From the NCBI GenBank assembly GCA_032871835.1, contig CM065299.1, positions 44,590,706 to 44,654,705 on the forward strand: DNA of 64,000 nucleotides, in the 5' to 3' direction. Shown here one piece after another: positions 56,356 to 64,000 of this stretch; position 1 is the first letter of the stretch; every line of letters starts with the position of its first letter. The stretch comes from Dipteronia dyeriana. Taxonomy: Eukaryota; Streptophyta; Magnoliopsida; Sapindales; Sapindaceae. The notes beneath the pieces are model-generated. The model saw only the letters and a list, made by a program, of their open reading frames with translations. It made no database searches and was not told where the DNA came from. The translations under genes and the position numbers were made by a program.

Positions 56356-57787
56356 ATTGATTAACTTTTGAGAAGTTGCTTTTATAAAATCTATTTTGTG
56401 ATTATCATGTTAAGACTTTTAGAGAAAGTCAATTCTATACTTGAATTGCATCATATAGCATGTCATATTAGAGAACTAGTATAGCATTGATATGGTTCTT
56501 GTTGACATTTGCTCTCTAAAGATCTTTAAGTGATGTGTTCACAATGATCTTATTCATGATGCTTGAAATGCTTATTTGAATGATGAGTGGCATACTTTTT
56601 ACAAATATGAGATTCATATTCTTTGAAAGCTACCTATTAGAGAAGTAATGATATTCTACTTATTGCTCTTAGATCATGTGCTTATAAGCAATAAAAAACT
56701 TGATTTTCAAAAATTGCACTTTGCTTCTCTTATATGTTTAAGTTTGAGTAGTTGAGTTTGAAAATGTGTAGATTATGGATGCACCTAAAAGTTTAATGCT
56801 TAGTACATGATAGATGACCTATGGTTAGTATCCATTTTTCTTCGGCAACAACATAGAACTCAATGAGCACCTTCATGGAAAGGGCTACACACATTGGTTG
56901 TGAAGCCGTCCAATGTAGGAAGGGGCTACACCATTGTGATGAGTGAAAGCCATCATGGAGAATTTATGTTTATGTATGCAAAAATAAAAAAAGTGTTGAA
57001 CTAGAATCAACAAAAGAAAATCTTTAATTCAAAGCCGAAAAAGAAATGGAGTATAGTTGAAAATTGTGATCGCTCGGGTTGAAAAATAGAAATGGGAAAA
57101 CGAGCAACATGCACACAAACGCTCATATGTTGAAATCTATTCTCTTTAAAACAAAAAAAAATAGATGATAATCGGTTTGACCTTGATTGGAAATGCTTTA
57201 GATGGATAGTTGTTGATGTGGTTTACATGTTGATATCCAATTGCTTGTTTTATATATGCTTGAAGCAAAATTCACACACACACTTTTTCTTATAGAGTAT
57301 TTTGATATTCTAGCATTTTTAGAAGAATTATGAGAGAGATTGAAAATCTTGGTGTATCTCTCATAGTTTATGGAGCTTGTTTTGTTGGATTTCTTAAAAA
57401 TTGCTTGAATGTGTGATTATGTAGATTTATTGTGAACATTATCTTATCTTGATCTTAGATGGAGCATTTATCAAGGCGGAGCATAGTATGCTAGACTTTG
57501 TTCTCTTTTATGATTTTTTCACATGTTTCAAGTTGATATTTGTTGGCATATTCTGTGGTTGATATACTGAGTCTTGCAGATGCTATTTCATGTTTCTTAA
57601 CTTGCATGATGATTCTTTGTATTAACTTATGCCTTTGTATGTGCGATCACAAATAATGCATGATTTTTTTTAAATAATTGTATGATTGTGTTTGTAATCA
57701 ACTTCTCATTGTTTGAGGTTGTATAGTAGTTGAGATTGCAGTCAATTCCTTCATTCTATAAATTGAAATGAAAATAGTTGAAATGAA
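56356..57787. other. SIRE-like internal DNA, nothing recognised
   Basis: AT-rich, with no open frame above about 60 codons and no domain motif. GGGGCTACACCATTG-type phrases repeat near 56,880-56,930. Confidence 0.35.
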
Positions 57788-57996
57788 TTCTTCTTTGTTT
57801 TGGAGTTGATAGTAATTGTAATTGTAATTAATTCAATTGATAGTAGTTACAGTGAATTCCTCTTTGTTTGGGGTCGAGAGTAATTGTAGTTGTAATCAAT
57901 CCAATTAGTCATTGTTGCAGAAACTTCCTCCTTGTATAGGGTGATAGTAATTGTGGTTTTAATCAATTCAATTTATTGTTGTTGACGTCAATTTCT
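57788..57996. repeat. Tandem repeat of about 70 bp, three units
   Basis: Units begin GAATTCTTCTTTGTTTTGG, GAATTCCTCTTTGTTTGGG and a diverged CTTCCTCCTTGTATAGGG. Each continues with ATAGTAATTGTA and TAATCAATTCAATT. Confidence 0.75.
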
Positions 57997-58062
57997 TGAT
58001 GGGCAAGAAAGTCAACAACGCTTTGTTCGATTATGACATGTTAAAAGATAATGCAATTGATA

Positions 58063-58840
58063 TGATTGTGACACGAGTATACGTGGTAAAACTCCGGTGA
58101 TCGGAGAAACATCCACGGGTGGTTGTAAATACAACCAAGCCAAATCCACTATTAAATAAAGAATTACACCACTCGATCTCTTCTGCGTCTCTTTTACAAT
58201 GATTACTTCTGTTATATCTCTCCTCTTCCCGTTTTACAATGAGATTATGGGTCTATTTATATATGTATAGAACCTTAATCCTTATTACATATAAGGAATG
58301 ATGATAACGTTTGATTGGAACTTGTTGCTTGTTGAAGTCGTCTTTGTCTTCTTTTCTGTTTTTGAGATCTTGTGGATCGAGTCTGAATCTTCATGGGATT
58401 CTAGTTGCATAGTTCGTTTAGGACTTATTTCCTAATCGGTGTGTAATCTTTTAGAAGAGTTGAGTTACTGGTTGATTTGGACTTGTTTCTTGTTTGATGT
58501 TTATCCTTCCAAAAGCTTTTAAATTCTTTCCTCCTCTGATATGGGGGAATGAAATAAGGATGTTTCCGTATTGAAGTGTGATTCTAGATTCTTTCTCTGG
58601 GCTCATTTACTTATGTGAATCATATATTTCTTTACAATTTCTTTACTCGAGTTTCTCATGTCGTCCCGAGTAAAGCTGAATGTGTCAAGTATCGTATTCG
58701 ACCTTACTTGATTCTCTTTTCATGGTGATACCAACGATGGTGTTTTTCAGTTTCAAGATTGGATGTTTATCTTGCAATCTTTTTGGAAGGCTACCTTATC
58801 TGTCGGTGACGTGTACATTAAATAAAATATACATATAACA
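58063..58840 (-). mobile_element. Probable minus-strand LTR within the SIRE-like element
   Basis: On the minus strand: a purine-rich AAAGAGGGTAT (58,851-58,841) followed by TGTTATATGTATATTT (LTR start), a TATA box TATATAAATAG near 58,250-58,262, a CTTTATTTAATAGTGG leader segment, and an end near ...GTGTCACAATCA (58,063). A purine tract, TG start and TATA in this order suggest a 3' LTR of a copia-type element of about 780 bases. No coding domain flanks it and I find no target-site duplication, so the boundaries are tentative. Confidence 0.5.
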
Positions 58841-59431
58841 ATACCCTCTTTAAATACTTTTGTAGAGTAGAATTCATTTTTGCAAAAGTATTTTAATTGT
58901 TTAATCTCCGTCTAGCTTTTTTGTTATTTCCATCGTTAATGCATCATTAAAGTATGAATAATAATCAATTCACAGAATTAATGACGTGTCTTAATGGCAA
59001 TCATGTATGTGCAATTTGTCTCTTCACGCCAAATCCCTATGATTGTGACATTCTAAAATTGTCGGCTTGATCTATTTTATTCACAAAACGTTTCTTTCTA
59101 TCGTTTGGTATCTCTGTTGGAATTTATGAGATACGACCTCTAGGTTATTTGATACACCGCTTATGTCATCGAATGTCCCCTTTTTTTTCAATCTTCCCGC
59201 CTTTCCAAACCATAGGGTTTCATGCTTTAATCGTCAAGTGGCTTATTTAAATGATGAGGGCTATTTCATCACCATCTTTACGAAAAAAAAATCAGACTTG
59301 CTTCTGTCTTCTTGCTCTTGTGCACAGATCTGTTATTCGCTTTTCATTGATTTTTTTTTTCAGTTTATATGTTTGCTTTAAAGGTCAGTTTCCATGGATC
59401 CTATTACACGACACCATTTTTTTAAGGCGTG
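58841..59431. other. Unassigned DNA next to the minus-strand LTR
   Basis: Possibly the 3' internal end of the element owning the LTR at 58,063-58,840. Short plus-strand frames (59,163-59,478) have no recognised domain. Confidence 0.3.
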
Positions 59432-59750
59432 TCTTTATAATATCTTTGTTAATGGCAATAATGATTTGTTTGACATAAGTAATATCTTTATGAAGAAGAT
59501 TGTTGATGATTTATCTTCTAGATATAATTTTGCCATGAGAAATGATCATGATGGTTTCCATGTTTGTGCACCCAAGACCAAATAGGTTAAGGGTGAGTGT
59601 TCTTACCGCTAGTTTAAGTAGCACAAATATTTTAGCTTTAAGGCTAAGTGTCAAGTGTGTTGAGAATTCTTGCTTGCTAGGTTGGAATACTACACATCTT
59701 GACACGAACTTAGCTATCTCACTTTACTTTGTTTTGATACTCAAAATTCC
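59432..59750 (+). repeat. Direct repeat, right copy of 56,040-56,355
   Basis: Begins AATATCTTTGTTAATGGC and carries the same IVDDLSSRYNFAMR-coding block as the left copy, with a stop after PKTK. It is joined near 59,751 to LTR sequence equivalent to 54,862, which is not its neighbour in the left copy. Confidence 0.8.
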
Positions 59751-59981
59751 ATTGAATATATTTGTTCATAAGATACATTGATTATTGTTGTATGTTTTGT
59801 AGATTAAGAGCGGCGATTTGAGCATACTTGAATATGTTGTTTTTCTCATAACAATCATGTTGAATGTTAATTTGTATGATTATCAAGGTTTTGTCACTAG
59901 TCTCGAAAGAATTGTTAAAAGTTAGAGGCAACCTATTCACCCCCCCTAGGTTGTTTAGTAAAACCTTTTAGGTATTTTTCA
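59751..59981 (+). mobile_element. Truncated 3' LTR of the SIRE-like element
   Basis: Matches the last ~230 bases of the LTR at 52,311-55,092 (from about 54,862), including AACCTATTCACCCCC and AGGTATTTTTCA. It ends directly at the ATTAG flank. Confidence 0.82.
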
Positions 59982-59986
59982 ATTAG

Positions 59987-60025
59987 ATATCGTACAGGGT
60001 GAGCTCGAGGGCCCATAAGACCTAT
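59987..60025 (-). pseudogene. Tat-2 RT/RNase H junction fragment
   Basis: Short piece aligning with Tat-1 at about 13,197-13,238: minus-strand VLWALELTLYDI against LVLWA..LTQFDPKY. It shows that gypsy sequence continues to the right of the SIRE-like element before breaking into the copia element. Confidence 0.7.
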
Positions 60026-60440
60026 CTTTCCAAGAAAGTAACCAAGATCAAAGGAAAGTGTTTCTTTTGTGGTGAAAAGGGTCAAAGGAATAGATTGAAA
60101 AAAAATGAATTCAACTTGCTTTTAGGCAATGGAGCGTTGGTGTCTACTAGTGTAGAGGGAGATATTAGAATCAATTTTGATTCTTATAGGCATTTAGTTT
60201 TAATAAACGTTTATTATGTACCATAATTCAAGAGGAATTGAATTTCGGTCTCTTGTCTAAATTAATTTGGATATTTGGTTACTTTTAATAAAGGTTTTAT
60301 TATTAGTAAGAATAACAAATTTGTTTGCAAAGGTACATTGGAAAACGGTTTATTCTATTTTCATGGAAATATCTCTCATTTGTTAGACACGGAATCAACG
60401 GAACCTAATCATAAAAGAGTAAAATTATCATAAGATGAAA
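60026..60440 (+). pseudogene. Copia A copy 3 gag knuckle and protease remnant
   Basis: GKCFFCGEKGQ is the N-terminal half of a CCHC knuckle. The frame then jumps into the protease end (NLLLGNGALVSTSVEGDIRI..., LINVYYVP), so the DSGA active-site part is deleted, as in copy 1. Stops follow at about 60,224. Confidence 0.72.
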
Positions 60441-61410
60441 CCTACCTATGGCATTTGCGCTTAGGTCATATTAACCTTAATAGGATTAAAAGATTGGTAA
60501 GTGACGGACCTCTAAGTGACTTAAAGGTTGATAATCTACCAACTTGTGAATCTTTTTTGGAAGTTAAAATGACCAAAAGGTCGTTTACGACCAAAGGCGC
60601 AAGAGCCATCAAATGTTTAGAATTGATACACACTGATGTGTGTGGACCTATGAGCATTCAAGCTAGATGTTTATATGAATACTTTATCACTTTCATGGAT
60701 GATCACTCAAGATTTGGCTATGTGTATCTCATGAGACATAAGTCGAATGCTTTTGATATGTTCAAAGCATTTAAAGCTGAAGTAGAAAATCAGCTTGAGA
60801 AACGCATAAAAATATTGAGGTCCGAGCATGGTGGAGAATATCTATCTGGTGAGTTTCAGCAATATCTTATTGATAATGGAATAATTTCTTATTTTTCTGC
60901 ACCAGGCACACCTCAACAAAATGGGGTTTCAGAAAGGAGAAATAGAACTCTTTTGGATATGGTCAGGTCTATGTTGAGTTATTCAACGCTCCCTATTTTT
61001 TTTTAGGGATATGCTTTACAAACTGCCATGTATATTCTAAATGATATACCATCTAAGTCGGTTTATAAAACACCGCATGAGTTGTGGACTGGGCGAAAGC
61101 CTAGTTTTCAACACTTAAGGATATTTGGATGTCCTACGCACGTGTTAAAAGGAAAGACAGAAAAGATGGAGTCCCATTCTGAAACATGCATATTTGTAAG
61201 GTATCCAAAAGGAACAAAAGGATATTATTTTTATAGTCCTTCAGATCTTAAAGTATTTGTTTCGTCAAATGCTAAATTTCTAGAAAAGGACTATATGAAT
61301 AATTTTGTGCCTAAAAGTAGAATTGTCCTCAATGAGTTTTTAGGAGATACAATTCCACAAGAGGTTTTGCAAACAAGCCCAATTGTAAGTTCCATACCAA
61401 CATAAGATCA
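60441..61410 (+). pseudogene. Copia A copy 3 integrase
   Basis: Open for 183 codons (60,455-61,006): LRLGHINLNRIKRLVSDGPL, then CESFLEVK, where the second zinc Cys is Phe (TTT, 60,554-60,556), HTDVCGPMS, FMDDHSRFGYVYLM, and RSEHGGEY, where the second catalytic Asp is Glu (GAG, 60,824-60,826), then NGVSERRNRTLLDM with intact Glu. A T-run at 60,997-61,006 shifts the frame; the C-terminal part (FGCPTHVLKGKTEKMESHSET, YPKGTKGYYFYSPSD) is open at 61,028-61,405. Confidence 0.87.
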
Positions 61411-62280
61411 ACAATCTACCATACCTCGTCGTAGCGGGAGGGTTGTTAGACAACCTGAGAGATACATCAATCTAGGAGAATCTTTAGACAATCTTTCAGA
61501 CGATGATGATCCCTATACGTACAAGGAAGCAATGGAAGATGTTGATTGTTGCCATTGGCAAAAGGCAATGCAATCCGAAATTGAATATATGTTCAAAAAC
61601 AAAGTCTGTTCCCTTGTAGACTTGCCTGAAAGGATAAAACCCATCGAGTGCAAGTGGGTATAAAAAAGGAAAAGAGGAATGGATGGTAAGGTGGAAACCT
61701 TTATACCTAGATTGGTAGCTAAAGGTTACACACATAAGGAAGGTATCGATTATGAAGAAACCTTCTCTCCTATGGCCATGCTTAAATCCATTAGGATACT
61801 CTTATCCATTGCAGCATCTCTAGACCTAGAGATGCTGCAAATGGACGTTAAGACATCTTTCCATAATAGAAGTCTTGACAAAAGCATCTACATGACGCAA
61901 CCAGAAGGATTCATTAAAAAGGGCCAAGAGGAAAGGGTATGCAAGTTGCAAAGATCCATATATGGATTGAAGCAAGCATCCAGATCCTGGAACATAAGGT
62001 TCGATCAAGCCGTAAAAAGTTTTGGATTTATTCAAACCTTGATGAACCTTGTGTATACAAAAGGATTAAAGGTGACAAGTTGGTTTTCCTATTTTTTTAC
62101 ATTGATGATATACTACTCATCGGAAACGATGTAGGTGTATTAACATCAATAGAAGAATGGTTAGCAAAACAATTTGATATAAAGGACTTAGGAGAAGCAA
62201 GTTGTATTCTTCGTATCCAAGTCATAAGGGATAGAAAGAATAGAACGATTGCATTATCCTAAGCTTCATACATAGATAAA
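61411..62280 (+). pseudogene. Copia A copy 3 reverse transcriptase
   Basis: Starts with the DDDDPYTYKEAMEDVD...W linker near 61,500, CKWV near 61,652 followed by a stop, then [71 protein letters not shown], a shift near 62,030, and FFYIDDILLIGNDVGVL with an YIDD catalytic box near 62,097. A TAA near 62,260 ends the block. Closer to intact than copy 1. Confidence 0.86.
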
Positions 62281-62649
62281 ATCTTGTCTAGATTTTCCAT
62301 GCAAGATTCAAAAAAAGGTATGTTACCTTTTAGACATGGAATCAAACTTTCTAAGGAACAAGTTCCTAAGAATGAGCATGAAGAGCAATTCATGAGTAGG
62401 ATTCCATATGCTTTGGCAGTAGGAAGTCTCATGTATGCAATGCTCTGTACTAGACCAGATATTTGTTTTATTGTGGGCATAGTTAGCAGGTTTCAATCGA
62501 AGCCTAGTCCTGATCACTGGACGGCAATCAAACATATTTTCAAGTATCCTAGGAGAATGAGAGATTATATGCTTGTATACTCTTGAGGGGATTTAATTCC
62601 CGTTGAGTATACAGATTTTGATTTTCAATCAGATTCTGACTCCAGGAGA
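62281..62649 (+). pseudogene. Copia A copy 3 RNase H, truncated
   Basis: Begins KILSRFSMQDSKKGMLPFRHGIKLSKEQVP and runs through YALAVGSLMYAMLCTRPDICF, a stop at about 62,584, VEYTDFDFQSDSDSR and then, mid-domain, LTR sequence. The Glu and second Asp motifs and the polypurine tract are gone. Confidence 0.84.
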
Positions 62650-64000
62650 TAGTTTGGTGGTATTCATTTCTTAATCGATAGAGGACTTCATTTATAGATA
62701 TGGACATCGTGGCTTTATTTATTAAATGAGAGTAGAATACCATCATATGGATGTTTTGAGGTATTGGATATTAAATCTTAACGTTAAGTTTTCAATAGTG
62801 TCTATTGAAACATGGCTTCTGGACAAGTCAAAATATCCAAGTTCAAAATGAGGTCATATGAGTAAATATGGTAACTTGGAGATCTATAGGCGGTCTATGA
62901 GCTCTTGGCGATTACTGGTATTCTTCACGAAGACACACTTTCTCCAATAAGGTTGTCTAGGGTATGAGGGAGTAACATCAACTTATTCTATCTTTATTTA
63001 AGAGTTCAATTTTAGTTCTTTAGTGGAATGAACTAAAATTAAATAGATCGGACCTAAGTGAATCATTTGTTGATTGTGATTGGGTTGTGTCTATTGGAGC
63101 TTAAATTTAGATAGCCCGCCAAGATCCCCAATCCGCACGAACTTGTATGGATCACTTGATATATTCTACCGGACCAATAGGGGTCCATCTAGAATTGTAA
63201 TAAGGCATGTGAACTTGTTTCTTTTTGTAAGAATAGGTCTAGTTCACATGTGGACTTTTTATTAAGGTCCAATTGATTTAATAAAATAAGAAAAATAATA
63301 TATGGCTCTTATTTATGGTATGGGCAGCAAAAGCTATTAAGAATAGCTTTAATATATTACTTTTTATTTTATTATTTAATTAAATGGAAATTAATTAATT
63401 TATTGATTAATTAATTATTTAATTAAAAGTCAAAATCTTTTTCTATTAGGAGATGGTCTCCTAATATTATACTATTGTTGGTAGTATAATTAATATTAAA
63501 GAATATATTTGATAAGTAGATAAGTAAAATGAATTATTTATCTAATCAAATTAGGAAATCTTTAATATGGTTACAAATACACTATTGAGTTGTATTAGGA
63601 GTCTCGGTGTTGGAAAGAATTCCTTTTGGAAAAGGATTCTTAACCACCAAGTAAATCCACCTAAGGATAGGATTCTTAACCACCAAGTAAATCCTTCTTA
63701 GGAGAGGATTTGGTCTCCTATATATATATAATTGTAAATTTCGTCCAAGCATGAATTTTTGGTGTGAGAAGTTGTTTTGTTTTGTTTTTTAATTGTTATA
63801 AAAAAAAAACTTCGTCCAACTCATTGTGTGAAGAATTCGGCCAAGCATAGAGAAAAGAGGGAACGTTTTTGTTTTCGATAGTACACTAGTATCCATTGCA
63901 TCAAAAGGGTTTTGTGTACAACATCGAATCAAGGTTCATGCGAGTTTCAATCAAATTGATTGATAATTCAAAAGTGAGCGGACGTTCTTGGTTTTTCTCT
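62650..64000 (+). mobile_element. Family A LTR, joined to pol and cut by window end
   Basis: From AGTTTGGTGGTATTCATT it follows the solo LTR from position 10,857 to the window end (equivalent to about 12,410). The first ~555 bases of the LTR are absent. Confidence 0.88.

Larger units (their letters stand above)
52311..59981 (+). mobile_element. SIRE-like copia element inserted in Tat-2
   Basis: Full LTR at 52,311-55,092, a classic primer site TGGTATCAGAGCGGG at 55,095, about 4.7 kb of internal DNA without recognisable pol, and a truncated 3' LTR (59,751-59,981). Flanks are ACTAG (52,306-52,310) and ATTAG (59,982-59,986). Across them the gypsy frame joins (LELTLYDI ... YKARTAIKAQAL). The CCTATTCACCCCC segment just before the LTR end is typical of SIRE-type elements. 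Lacks protease, integrase and RT, so non-autonomous or deleted. Confidence 0.78.
24061..60025 (-). mobile_element. Ty3/gypsy Tat-type element, copy 2 (Tat-2), heavily interrupted
   Basis: Minus-strand pieces in order from high coordinates: RT/RNase H junction (59,987-60,025), RNase H (51,661-52,305), integrase N-terminal half (51,255-51,660), integrase C-terminal half (26,500-27,270), tandem repeats, and the antisense ORF (24,116-24,900). Each break coincides with an insertion whose removal rejoins the frame: the SIRE-like element at 52,311-59,981 and element X at 27,275-51,254. Gag, protease and most of RT are absent from the window. Confidence 0.85.
60026..64000 (+). mobile_element. Ty1/copia family A copy 3, with internal pol-LTR deletion
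   Basis: Starts abruptly inside gag (a KVTKIKGKCFFCGEKGQ knuckle), then protease, integrase, RT, part of RNase H, and from 62,650 the family A LTR, which leaves the window. No 5' LTR. The gypsy-to-copia border at about 60,026 has no LTR end, so it is a deletion or illegitimate joint. Confidence 0.87.

Noticed and set aside
1..64000. tRNA or rRNA genes
   Set aside because: No clover-leaf or rRNA-like segment was noticed; the tRNA-like matches are only retrotransposon primer sites.

Overview
The window reads as intergenic DNA from a seed plant with a large, repeat-rich nuclear genome. I find no intact host gene, tRNA, rRNA or CRISPR array. Almost everything is decayed LTR retrotransposon: Ty1/copia elements mainly on the + strand and Ty3/gypsy elements of Tat type on the - strand. 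The plant assignment rests on the Tat-type gag motif, an antisense extra ORF, copia elements primed at TGGTATCAGAGC-like sites, and several TA/CA microsatellites. Every coding region carries stops or frameshifts, so none should be read as a working gene.

Layout. 1-1.06 kb: a - strand LTR fragment. 1.39-6.76 kb: a copia element (family A, copy 1) lacking its 5' LTR, followed directly by an inverted piece of the same LTR. 7.2-24.1 kb: a - strand gypsy element (Tat-1) with 5' LTR near 24.1-22.85 kb, primer site, gag, protease, RT, RNase H, integrase, and an antisense ORF remnant at its 3' end. It is cut by three insertions: a SIRE-like LTR (20.96-22.49 kb), a family B copia remnant (13.31-17.29 kb) and a solo family A LTR (10.30-12.73 kb). 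24.1-60.0 kb: a second - strand gypsy copy (Tat-2), broken up by later insertions. 60.0-64.0 kb: family A copy 3, with pol fused into its own LTR by a deletion.

The main result is a four-deep nest inside Tat-2, resolved by target-site duplications (TSDs) and by reading frames that rejoin when the insert is removed. Tat-2 integrase is split by gypsy element X (27,275-51,254; TSD CTTAG). X is split by outer copia B-2 (28,616-47,788; TSD AGGTC). B-2 is split by a complete copy of its own family, B-3 (31,965-41,582; TSD CAACA). Tat-2 is separately split by a SIRE-like element (52,311-59,981; TSD ACTAG/ATTAG), which itself seems to contain a - strand LTR.

Tandem arrays are frequent in the gypsy noncoding regions: a regular 67-bp array of about 11 units at 27.7-28.4 kb, a 110-147 bp array at 25.8-26.4 kb, a 100-113 bp array at 8.5-8.8 kb and a ~150-bp array at 47.9-48.7 kb. 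Three of these share a core, so different copies seem to have amplified different parts of one ancestral repeat. I see no candidate for a new functional system beyond retrotransposon biology; the interest lies in the insertion history, the antisense ORF, the arrays and some structural oddities.
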